Below are positions 25,848 to 33,442 of a stretch of DNA of 64,000 bases, in pieces. Both the position numbers and the translations under genes were made by a program. This stretch comes from Streptomyces sp. NBC_01267 (GTDB lineage Bacteria; Actinomycetota; Actinomycetes; Streptomycetales; Streptomycetaceae). Under the pieces are notes generated by a model that was not told where the DNA came from, ran no database searches, and saw only the letters and a program-made list of their open reading frames with translations. The first letter of the stretch is position 1. Every line of letters starts with the position of its first letter. Location: NCBI RefSeq assembly GCF_036241575.1, contig NZ_CP108455.1:3344001-3408000 (forward strand), given 5' to 3'.

Positions 25848-26701
25848 CCGGCGGTCCCTTGTCGCGGCGTGCGGTCGGCGGCCTCCTGCTGCGGCGCACT
25901 CCCGACACCTCCACGTCCCTGTTGCGGCGCGCGCCCGGGGCCCGGCGGCCCGGCGAAGGCCTGCGCGATACCCAGCCACAGATCGGCGTCGGCGCCCTCC
26001 ACCCGCAGGGACAGATCGTCACGGTGCGCACGCTGGGTGACGAGAAGGCAGAAGTCGAGCGCAGGCCCGGTCACCCGCTGGACGGCGTCGACGGAACCGT
26101 ACGACCACAACTCACCACCAGGTGCGGTCAATTCGATGCGGAACTCCTCGTCGGGTACCGGAAGTTCCCGTACCGCGAAGGCGAGGTCCCGCGCCCGCAC
26201 GCCGATCCGCGCCACATGCCGCAGCCGCGCGGTCGGCTGCCGCCGCACACCGAGCGCGTCCGCCACGTCCTGACCGTGCGCCCAGGTCTCCATCAGCCGA
26301 CCGGTGGCCATCGACGCGGCACTCATCGGCGGCCCGTACCAGGGAAACCGCACCCCGCCCGGCGCGGCCCGCAACGCCCGCCGAAGCCCTTCGCGCCCGG
26401 CACGCCAACGGTCGAGCAGCACAGTGGGTTCGAGCACCGCTCCCTCCGCCGCCCCCTCGTCCACGAACGCGTCCGGCGCGGCGAGCGCCTTCTCGACCTC
26501 CCCGGCGAACGCCCCCGCATCGGTCACGGCGAGCAACGCGGCCCGGTCCGTCCAGGCGAGATGAGCGATCTGATGAGCAATGGTCCAGCCGGTCGCGGGG
26601 GTCGGCCGCGCCCACGTCTCGTCGCCCAACTCACCGACAATGGCGTCCAGTTCGGCGGACTCACTGCCCAGATCATCGAGCACGACACCTGCATCGGACA
26701 C
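25844..26701 (-). CDS. TIGR03084-family metal-binding protein (MDMPI-like)
   Basis: A 285-aa protein opening the operon. The DinB/MDMPI-like helical bundle has metal ligands in ATGWTIAHQIAHLAWTD and LMETWAHGQDVADALG, followed by a wHTH-3 like domain (FRIELTAPGGELWSYG to DLSLRVEG). A Gly/Pro/Gln-rich tail of about 35 residues is probably disordered. The GTG at 26701 has GGAGG 9 nt upstream and is preferred over an earlier GTG at 26722. In this operon type it always accompanies the AtuA-like gene; its role is unknown. Confidence 0.8.
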   Translation of the reverse strand: MSDAGVVLDDLGSESAELDAIVGELGDETWARPTPATGWTIAHQIAHLAWTDRAALLAVTDAGAFAGEVEKALAAPDAFVDEGAAEGAVLEPTVLLDRWRAGREGLRRALRAAPGGVRFPWYGPPMSAASMATGRLMETWAHGQDVADALGVRRQPTARLRHVARIGVRARDLAFAVRELPVPDEEFRIELTAPGGELWSYGSVDAVQRVTGPALDFCLLVTQRAHRDDLSLRVEGADADLWLGIAQAFAGPPGPGRAPQQGRGGVGSAPQQEAADRTPRQGTAG

Positions 26702-26756
26702 GGAACGCTCCCTCCGGGACACGGCTTCGTGCCCCGGAGCATGGCAGTGCGCCGAA

Positions 26757-26783
26757 AAACAATCAAGCGTGCTTGCATTGTTT
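26757..26783. promoter_or_regulatory. TetR-type operator of the acyl-CoA operon
   Basis: An inverted repeat centred on CAAGCGTGCTTG (26764-26775) extends into near-complementary arms AAACAAT and ATTGTTT, one base asymmetric. It lies 56 bp upstream of the first start codon of the operon. Operators of this kind are common before acyl-CoA catabolic genes controlled by TetR proteins, and the operon encodes a TetR regulator as its last gene. Confidence 0.65.
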
Positions 26784-26967
26784 TTGCCGTACGGCGCCGC
26801 GCCCGCCGAAGAGCGGTACGGCGATGCCGGCCAGCCTGCTGACAGGGCCCTCCGCCGGCCGGTGCAGCCGACTCGACTGCACTCAGCGGTTCATGTCCCG
26901 GTAGTCGTCCAACATCCGAAGTCCGAGTATGAGCCGGGGCAAGAAGCCCGGACACCGGGTGTCCTGC

Positions 26968-27510
26968 TCAGACCTCGGCGTCCGTGCGGCTCCTGACGCC
27001 AGTCGTAAGCCTCTCCAACAGCCCGATGAGCAGAGCACGTTCGGACTTCGACAGACCTGCGACGAGGGTGGATTCGCGGCCGAGCACCGCGTCCACGGAC
27101 GACTCGATGAGCGCTTGGCCTTCGGCCGTCAACGACACCAGGACGGTTCGGCGCCCGGTAGCCCCCGGTCCTCGCCGTACGAATCCGCTCCGCTCGGCTC
27201 GGGCGACGCGCTGCGAGATGGCGCCGGCGGTCACCAGCGTCCGCTGTGCGATCTGGCGGGTGCTGAGGGTGTACGGCGGCCCGGAACGGCGGATGACGGA
27301 CAACAGGTCGAGGGTGGCCCCGTCGATCCCGGCGGCGCGCAGGACCCGGTTGCGGTCATCCGCGAAGAGCTTCGCCAGGCGCCAGATGGGCGTCACGACC
27401 TCGATCGAATCGGTCGGCGTGCCGGGCCGTTCCCGTCGCCAGGCCGCCGCGATATCGGCAGCGGGGTAGGCGACGGCGGCGTCCCCCGTCACTGGTGCGA
27501 TATCGACCAC
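26968..27510 (-). CDS. MarR-family transcriptional regulator
   Basis: This 180-aa protein has an N-terminal extension of about 35 residues and a MarR winged helix: YTLSTRQIAQRTLVTAGAIS is the HTH and GATGRRTVLVSLTAEG is the wing. Terminal helices give the usual dimerisation interface. It is divergent from the SDR gene; the space between them contains a perfect 26-bp palindrome 22 bp upstream of its start, so it most likely represses itself and the SDR. Ligand is unknown. Confidence 0.85.
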   Translation of the reverse strand: MVDIAPVTGDAAVAYPAADIAAAWRRERPGTPTDSIEVVTPIWRLAKLFADDRNRVLRAAGIDGATLDLLSVIRRSGPPYTLSTRQIAQRTLVTAGAISQRVARAERSGFVRRGPGATGRRTVLVSLTAEGQALIESSVDAVLGRESTLVAGLSKSERALLIGLLERLTTGVRSRTDAEV

Positions 27511-27532
27511 GGCGCCAACTCCCTTCCCTCTA

Positions 27533-27558
27533 CACTACGTTTAGACCTAAACGTAGTG
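27533..27558. promoter_or_regulatory. perfect 12-2-12 palindrome, MarR operator candidate
   Basis: CACTACGTTTAG and its exact reverse complement are separated by AC. The site is centred between the divergent MarR and SDR genes, 15 bp before the SDR start codon, where a bound dimer would block both promoters. TTTAG...CTAAA symmetry is compatible with a MarR-type site. Confidence 0.75.
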
Positions 27559-27573
27559 CATCCAGGAGGAACC

Positions 27574-28293
27574 ATGACCCGCATCGTGCTCGTCACCGGA
27601 GGCACCAGCGGCATCGGCCGCGCCCTCGCGGCGAGGTTCGCCGCCGACCGGGCCGAGGTCTTCGTCACCGGTCGCCATGCCGACACCGTCGAGCAGACCG
27701 CCGAAGAACTCGGTGTGCACGGCGTCGTCTGCGACGCCACCCACCCCGCACAGGTCGCGGCCCTGAGCGCGCGGCTCGGCGACACGGTCGACGTGGTCGT
27801 CAACGCGGCGGGTGGCCTGCCCGAGGACGCACCCACCGACGCCCCGCCGCTGGAATCGCTGCTCGCCCAGTGGCACGCCAACCTGGCCCAGAACCTCCTC
27901 GGCGCGGTCCTGACCACCGCCTCGGTCCAGGACAAGCTCACCCCTGGCAGCTCGATCCTCAGCATCGGCTCGATCGGAGCCGAACGGCGAGGCGGCTCCT
28001 ACGGGGCGTCCAAGGCCGCCCTCGCCGCCTGGAACGCCTCGCTCTCCTCCGAGCTCGGCCCGCGCGGCATCACCAGCAACGTCATCTCGGCGGGCTACAT
28101 CGTGGGCACCAACTTCTTCCGCGGGCAGATGACCGACGAACGCCACCAGGCGCTCGTCCAGGAAACCCACGACAAGCGGCCGGGCACGCTGGACGACATC
28201 ACCGAGACCGCCTACTTCCTCGCCTCCCCCGGCGCCCGGCACATCACCGGCCAGACCATCCACGTCAACGGCGGCGCCTTCACGACGCGGTAG
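27574..28293 (+). CDS. short-chain dehydrogenase/reductase
   Basis: A 239-aa classical SDR: cofactor motif TGGTSGIG (about 8-15), NAAG at the end of beta-4, catalytic Ser region SIGSIGAERRG, and YGASK with the catalytic Tyr and Lys. It ends in ITGQTIHVNGGAF, like FabG-type reductases. TGR after the first strand (VFVTGRHADT) favours NADPH. The ATG follows AGGAGG. It is regulated with the divergent MarR gene through the shared palindrome and may reduce a reactive aldehyde or ketone sensed by that regulator. Confidence 0.88.
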   Translation: MTRIVLVTGGTSGIGRALAARFAADRAEVFVTGRHADTVEQTAEELGVHGVVCDATHPAQVAALSARLGDTVDVVVNAAGGLPEDAPTDAPPLESLLAQWHANLAQNLLGAVLTTASVQDKLTPGSSILSIGSIGAERRGGSYGASKAALAAWNASLSSELGPRGITSNVISAGYIVGTNFFRGQMTDERHQALVQETHDKRPGTLDDITETAYFLASPGARHITGQTIHVNGGAFTTR

Positions 28294-28383
28294 CCGGACC
28301 GCTCGCGAGAACGGCCGAAGCCCGGAACCCACACAAGGCACTCCGGTCACAGCTACGCTGGCTGGGCATCCGAGGAGGACACC

Positions 28384-28737
28384 GTGAGCGCACAGCCAGA
28401 ACATTCCGGCGGAGAACTGATTCCCCGCCCGGACCGCACCCCCGACGCACTCCGGGAGGCACTGGCCGTCGTTGCGCCCGCGCGGATGCCGGAGATGGAG
28501 CGGGAGAAGGACAAGGCGCTCGCCGAGGCCGTGCGACAGAGCAGCATCGACCCGCTGCGCGGCTTTCTGTTGCGCTGGGCCGTCGTGATCGAGATCGAGC
28601 GGCACCCCGCGACCGCACAGCGTTTCCACCGGGCCGAGTACCTCGCCCAGGTCTCCGCCGACCCCGAGACCTCCCGCCGCCATGTCCGGGAGTCCGGTGA
28701 CATCCTCCGCGCCGTGTACGGGGAGCTGGACTCTTGA
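28384..28737 (+). CDS. DUF6247-like protein, possible antitoxin
   Basis: A 117-aa acidic, helical protein (MPEMEREKDKALAEAVRQS, RWAVVIEIERHPATAQRFH). It resembles the DUF6247 group of small actinobacterial proteins. A GGAGGA sequence lies directly before the GTG. It is followed, with a TTGA overlap, by an 83-aa basic-to-neutral beta-rich protein. The order (helical first protein, overlapping small second protein) is like type II toxin-antitoxin operons, but neither partner could be assigned to a known toxin family with certainty. Confidence 0.6.
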   Translation: MSAQPEHSGGELIPRPDRTPDALREALAVVAPARMPEMEREKDKALAEAVRQSSIDPLRGFLLRWAVVIEIERHPATAQRFHRAEYLAQVSADPETSRRHVRESGDILRAVYGELDS

Positions 28738-28985
28738 CCTGGGCTTGGGAGTACGACCCCAGCGAGGAGTACCTCGTCGGCGGTGTGGACCCCGCCGTCG
28801 TGGCCCGCATCGGGGAGCGGGCGGACGAACTGGTCCGTGCCGCCGAGGCCCTCTATCTCGACGGCACGACGTACCAGGGAGACAACCCCAAGGGTGCTAC
28901 GGCGTACATCACGGGCGGCATGTTCGAGTACCTGGTGGTCGTGCGGCACAACCGGCTCTACGTCCGGCAGATCACGATCTTCTAG
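28734..28985 (+). CDS. 83-aa protein, possible RelE-like partner
   Basis: TTG start overlapping the upstream TGA. The end of the protein, GGMFEYLVVVRHNRLYVRQITIF, has the strand-rich pattern of RelE/ParE-type C-termini, and the first half is helical (VARIGERADELVRAAEALYL). Length suits a small toxin, yet the typical catalytic basic residues of RelE are not clear. It could equally be a small accessory protein of the DUF6247 partner. Confidence 0.5.
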   Translation: MTWAWEYDPSEEYLVGGVDPAVVARIGERADELVRAAEALYLDGTTYQGDNPKGATAYITGGMFEYLVVVRHNRLYVRQITIF

Positions 28986-29071
28986 GACCCGTCCACCGGC
29001 GGCGCTGACCGGTATGCGGCGGTCGGCTCCGCGCCGCGTACCAGCCGGTGCGCCGGTGACGAAGGGCGCGT

Positions 29072-30007
29072 CTACTTGCCGGAGATCTGCGTCCGTACCG
29101 CGCCCATGCTCGCCACGATCACCAGCGCGATCGCCAGCGCGTCGACGGCGGACAGCTCCTGGTGCAGGACGAAGAAGCCCGCGGTGGCCGCGATCGCGGG
29201 TTCCAGGCTCATCAGTACGGCGAAGGTCGACGCGGGCAGCCGTCGCAGTGCGAGCAGTTCCAGCGTGTACGGGAGTACGGACGACAGCAGCGCGACCGCC
29301 GCCCCCAGCCCCAGCGTGCTCGGCACCAGCAGTTTCGAGCCCGCGTCGATGATGCCCAGCGGCAGGATCAGCAGCGCGCCGACCGTCATCGCCAGGGCCA
29401 GACCGTCCGCGCGCGGGAAGCGGGCGCCGGTGCGGGCGCTGAAGATGATGTACGCGGCCCACATCCCGCCCGCGCCGAGCGCGAAGGCCGCTCCCACCGG
29501 GTCCAGCCCGCCGAAGCCGCCGCCGCTGAGCAGCGCCACCCCGCAGAGCGCCAGCCCGGCCCAGAGGAAGTTCACCAGCCGGCGCGAGGCCACGACCGAC
29601 AGGGCGAGCGGGCCCAGGACCTCCAGGGTCACCGCCGTGCCGAGCGGGATACGGTCCGCCGCCTGGTAGAAGAGGCCGTTCATGCCGGCCATCGCGATGC
29701 CGAAGACGAGGACCGTGCCCCAGTCGGAGCGCGAGAGCCCGCGCACCTTGGGGCGGCAGGCGATGAGCAGCACGATCGCGGAGACGGTCAGCCGCAGGGA
29801 GACGACGCCGACCGCTCCGGCCCGCGGCATCAGCCAGACGGCGATGGCCGCCCCGAACTGCACCGATATTCCCCCGGCCAGCACCAGACCCAGCGGCCCG
29901 AACCTCCCGCGCAGCCCTTCGGCGGCAGGCTGCTCGGCGACCGTGTCAGCTGAGGTGGTCAGAGCGGTATCGAGCGCCTTGGCGTCGGCGGGGGCTATCG
30001 GATCCAT
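29072..30007 (-). CDS. EamA/DMT-family exporter (RhtA-like)
   Basis: A 311-aa membrane protein with about ten helices in two EamA repeats (about 35-160 and 170-300). Signature stretches are LVLAGGISVQFGAAIAVWLM in the first repeat and VLMSLEPAIAATAGFFVLHQ in the second. It resembles RhtA-type threonine/homoserine exporters. An N-terminal 28-residue polar tail precedes helix 1. A MITE is inserted about 170 bp upstream of its start, in the probable promoter region. Confidence 0.85.
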   Translation of the reverse strand: MDPIAPADAKALDTALTTSADTVAEQPAAEGLRGRFGPLGLVLAGGISVQFGAAIAVWLMPRAGAVGVVSLRLTVSAIVLLIACRPKVRGLSRSDWGTVLVFGIAMAGMNGLFYQAADRIPLGTAVTLEVLGPLALSVVASRRLVNFLWAGLALCGVALLSGGGFGGLDPVGAAFALGAGGMWAAYIIFSARTGARFPRADGLALAMTVGALLILPLGIIDAGSKLLVPSTLGLGAAVALLSSVLPYTLELLALRRLPASTFAVLMSLEPAIAATAGFFVLHQELSAVDALAIALVIVASMGAVRTQISGK

Positions 30008-30177
30008 GCTGTCTACAGTAAGGGGCGTTTGCCGGATCCCTCACTTACCGACCACTGGCCGGGACAGGGGGCGGGCTCCCGGCCCAGCAGACCCGTCGAA
30101 CCGTCCGTGCCGGGGCGTCGACGCACGCACGCCCCCACATCACATGAGTGCGCACTACTGCGCACTACACCGCACTA

Positions 30178-30339
30178 AGGGCTGTCCCGTAATTCCTGGT
30201 GGATCAGCGCACGGCGTCAGATGCGGTGCATCGCAAGGCGGAGGGGCGCCCGAATACTGGATGTATTCGGGCGTTCCGACAACGCCGCGAGGTGCCGTAG
30301 CTGTCGTCGTGCGCCCGCCAGGAATTACGGGACAGCCCT
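30178..30339. mobile_element. 162-bp MITE flanked by TA
   Basis: A non-coding element with perfect 22-bp terminal inverted repeats beginning AGGGCTGTCCCGTAATTCC (left 30178-30199, right 30318-30339) and a TA dinucleotide on each side, the target duplication of IS630/Tc1-type transposases. Inside, CGCCCGAATAC and GTATTCGGGCG form a perfect 11-bp hairpin. It encodes no transposase and must be mobilised in trans. It lies between the EamA promoter and the 3' end of the FAD/Fe-S oxidoreductase gene. Confidence 0.85.
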
Positions 30340-30371
30340 TAGGTAATCTCGGCCGCGCCTGACGCACGACA

Positions 30372-33224
30372 TCAGCGGAGGGGACCACCGGGCAGCCCCT
30401 CCGCCAGTACCTCCGCCAGGTGCCGTGCCGTCCGTCCCTCCAGCTGGGCCAGCTGGGTACGGCACGAGAAGCCGTCCGCCAGGAGTTCCGTCCCCTCCGC
30501 TGCCGCCCGTACCGACGGCAGCAGCTGTTCCTCCGCGCAGGCCACCGACACCTCGTAGTGCCCCATCCCCGGACCCGAGCCCGAATCCGCCCCGTCCCCT
30601 CGCCGCCGGTCCCGCCCCCGCTCGAACCCGAAGTTCCCCGCCAGCCCGCAGCACCCCCCGCTCAGCTCGCCCGTCAGGCCCGCCTTCGCGCGCAGGCGCC
30701 GTTCCGCCGCGTCGCCGAGGACCGCGTGCTGGTGGCAGTGGGTCTGGCCCGCCACCGGGCGGTCGAGACGCGGTGGCTGCCAGTGTGGTGCGTACTCCTC
30801 CAGCGCCTGCGCGAAGGTCCGTACCGCGTCCGCCAGCCGCGCCGCGCGCGGGTCGTCGGCCAGCAGTTCCGGGAGGTCGGTCCGGAGCGCGGCGGCGCAG
30901 CTCGGTTCCAGTACGACGACCGGCAGGCCCGCGTCGAGCAGCGGCTCCACCCGGTCGAGGGTGCGGCGCAGGACCGTACGGGCGCGGTCGAGCTGGCCCG
31001 TCGAGACGTAGGTCAGGCCGCAGCACACGCCCTCCGGCGGCAGCGCGATGCCGAGCCCGGCCGATTCCAGGACCCGGACCGCCGCCCGGCCCACCGAGGG
31101 CGAGAGGTGGTCGGTGAACGTGTCGGGCCACAGGACGACCTGCGCGGGCGGCTGTGCCCGGGTGCCGAACCAGCGGCGGAAGGTCTGCGGGGCGAGCTCC
31201 GGAATGTCCCGTTCGGGGGCGATCCCGCCGAGCCGTTTGGCGAGCGCCGCCAGCGGCCGGACCCGCGCCAGGGCGTTGAGGGCGCGGGCGTACGGGGCGG
31301 CGGCGCGCAGCCAGCGTGGCAGCCGGCCCATCGAGTAGTGGGCGGCGGGGCGGATCCGGCCCGCGTAGTGGTGGTGCAGGAATTCCGCCTTGTACGTGGC
31401 CATGTCGACGCCGACCGGGCAGTCGCTGCGGCAGCCCTTGCAGGAGAGGCAGAGGTCGAGGGCGTCGCGCACCTCCGTCGAGCGCCAGCCGTCGGTGACG
31501 ATCTCGCCCGCGAGCATTTCGTGCAGCAGCCGGGCGCGCCCGCGCGTGGAGTGCTGTTCGTCGCCGGTCGCGCGGAACGACGGGCACATGACATCGGCGC
31601 CGGACGTCCCCTCCGTACGGCACTTGGCGACGCCCACGCAGCGGCGTACGGCGGCGGAGAAGTCGCCGTTGTCGTGCGGGTAGCCGAACTCCACGTCCAC
31701 CGGTTCGCGCGGCAGCACCGCGAAGCGGAGGTTCTCGTCGAGGCGGTGCGGGCGGGCGAGCATGCCCGGGTTCAGCAGGCCGTCCGGGTCCCAGATGTCC
31801 TTGAACCGGCCGAAGAGGGCGACCAGTTCGTCGCCGTACATCTTCGGGAGCAGTTCGGCGCGGGCCTGTCCGTCGCCGTGTTCGCCGGAGAGGGAGCCGC
31901 CGTGGGCGACGACCAGGTCCGCCAGTTCCCCGGAGAAGGTACGGAAGCGGGCGACGCCGCCCGCGGTCAACAGGTCGAAGTCGATGCGGACATGGATGCA
32001 GCCGTCACCGAAGTGCCCGTACGGGGTGCCGTGCAGGCCGTGGGCGCCGAGCAGGGCGCGGAAGTCGCGCAGGTACGCGCCGAGCCGGGCGGGCGGTACG
32101 GCGCAGTCCTCCCAGCCGGGCCAGGCCTCGCTGCCGTCCCGCATCCGGGTCGCGGTGCCGCTGGCGTCCTCGCGGATGCGCCACAGGGCGCGCTGCCCGG
32201 CCGGGTCGTCGACGACCAGCCCGTCCAGGGCGCCCGCCGCCCGTACCAGTTCGGCCGCCCGCGCGCGGGCCTCGGCCGGGCTGTCGCCGCCGGTCTCCAC
32301 GAAGAGCCAGGCGCCGCCGCGCGGCAGTCCGGCGGGCTCGCGCACCAGGTCGGCGGCCATGCCCTCGACGGTCAGCGGGCGGTACGGGAGGAGTCCGGCA
32401 GCCGCGTCGGCGGCGTCGCCCTCGTCGGCGTAGCCGAGTACGGCGAGCGCGCGGGCGCGGGGCGCCTCGACCAGCCGTACGGTCGCCTCGGTCAGCACGC
32501 CGAGGGTGCCCTCGCTGCCGCAGAAGGCGCGGGCCAGATCGGTGCCGTTCTCGGGGAGCAGGGCGTCGACGGCGTATCCGGAGATACGGCGCGGCAGCCC
32601 GGTGGGGTAGCCGGTGCGCAGCAGCGCGAGGTGGCCGTCGACCAGTTCGCGCAGCCCGGCCGGTGCTCCGGCCCAGCCCCGGGCGAGGTGGTGGGTGTCG
32701 CCCCAGAACCCGGTGGTGGTCAGCCGGTGGACGTTGTCGGCGGTGGTGCCCCAGGCCACGGAGTGCGCGCCGCAGGAGTTGTTGCCGATCATCCCGCCGA
32801 GCGTGCAGCGGCTGTGCGTGGACGGGTCGGGGCCGAAGGTCAGACCGTGCGCGCCCGCCGCCGCCCGGAGGTCGTCGAGGACCACGCCCGGCTGCACGAC
32901 CGCGGTCCTGGCCTCCGGGTCCACCGAGAGGATCGACCGCATGTGCCGGGTGAAGTCGAGTACGACACCGGTGCCGGTGGCCTGTCCGGCGATCGAGGTG
33001 CCGCCGCCGCGCGGGACGACGGGTACGCCGTGCAGCCGGCAGACGGTGAGCACCGCGGCCACGTCCTCGGCGTCCCGGGGCGCGACGACGCCCAGCGGGA
33101 CCCGGCGGTAGTTGGAGGCGTCCATGGTCGTCAGGGCCCGTGCGGCGGTCCCGAATTCGACGTCACCGCGTGCCGCGCGACGCAACGCGTGCGCCAGCTC
33201 GCCTCTGTCCGGCTGCCCGCTCAT
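30372..33224 (-). CDS. FAD-linked oxidase with Fe-S and cysteine-rich domains (GlcD-GlcF-like fusion)
   Basis: A 950-aa enzyme. The N-terminal PCMH FAD-binding domain (about 30-250) carries PRGGGTSIAGQATGTGVVLD; an FAD-linked oxidase C domain follows (to about 520). Then come two [4Fe-4S]-type Cys groups (CVGVAKC ... CPSF and CLSCKGCRSDCPVG) and a C-terminal domain with two CCG motifs (GVCCGLTY and GGCCGLAGNFGFE). This is the layout of membrane-associated D-2-hydroxyacid (lactate/glycolate) dehydrogenases of the YdiJ type. ATG 33224 follows GGAGAG. It is divergent from the conservon. Confidence 0.85.
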   Translation of the reverse strand: MSGQPDRGELAHALRRAARGDVEFGTAARALTTMDASNYRRVPLGVVAPRDAEDVAAVLTVCRLHGVPVVPRGGGTSIAGQATGTGVVLDFTRHMRSILSVDPEARTAVVQPGVVLDDLRAAAGAHGLTFGPDPSTHSRCTLGGMIGNNSCGAHSVAWGTTADNVHRLTTTGFWGDTHHLARGWAGAPAGLRELVDGHLALLRTGYPTGLPRRISGYAVDALLPENGTDLARAFCGSEGTLGVLTEATVRLVEAPRARALAVLGYADEGDAADAAAGLLPYRPLTVEGMAADLVREPAGLPRGGAWLFVETGGDSPAEARARAAELVRAAGALDGLVVDDPAGQRALWRIREDASGTATRMRDGSEAWPGWEDCAVPPARLGAYLRDFRALLGAHGLHGTPYGHFGDGCIHVRIDFDLLTAGGVARFRTFSGELADLVVAHGGSLSGEHGDGQARAELLPKMYGDELVALFGRFKDIWDPDGLLNPGMLARPHRLDENLRFAVLPREPVDVEFGYPHDNGDFSAAVRRCVGVAKCRTEGTSGADVMCPSFRATGDEQHSTRGRARLLHEMLAGEIVTDGWRSTEVRDALDLCLSCKGCRSDCPVGVDMATYKAEFLHHHYAGRIRPAAHYSMGRLPRWLRAAAPYARALNALARVRPLAALAKRLGGIAPERDIPELAPQTFRRWFGTRAQPPAQVVLWPDTFTDHLSPSVGRAAVRVLESAGLGIALPPEGVCCGLTYVSTGQLDRARTVLRRTLDRVEPLLDAGLPVVVLEPSCAAALRTDLPELLADDPRAARLADAVRTFAQALEEYAPHWQPPRLDRPVAGQTHCHQHAVLGDAAERRLRAKAGLTGELSGGCCGLAGNFGFERGRDRRRGDGADSGSGPGMGHYEVSVACAEEQLLPSVRAAAEGTELLADGFSCRTQLAQLEGRTARHLAEVLAEGLPGGPLR

Positions 33225-33314
33225 GGTCTCTCCGCACCCCTGCGCAAAATGCGTACCCGAGTCAACAAATTCCACACCAGGAACTTCCCAAACCAATCAC
33301 CAACCCTCCTATAG

Positions 33315-33343
33315 TTGACAAGCGTTGCCCGGCAACCTATGCA
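33315..33343 (+). promoter_or_regulatory. conservon promoter with palindrome in the spacer
   Basis: TTGACA (-35, consensus) and TATGCA (-10) at 17-bp spacing, about 100 bp before cvnA. The spacer contains the exact palindrome GTTGCC-C-GGCAAC (33324-33336), placed so that a bound regulator would block RNA polymerase. Confidence 0.65.
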
Positions 33344-33442
33344 TCCCGTTCATCCCATTCCGTCACGCCCGCACCACTTGCCACTACTTGCCGCTTTCAC
33401 CTTCCCCCCTTCTGCCCCATCCGTCCATGAGGACTCCGCCAG

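Noticed and set aside
30155..30388. ORF through the MITE as a small protein gene
   Set aside because: The frame is made of the terminal repeats and the internal palindrome (VIPGG appears on both sides); no start context.
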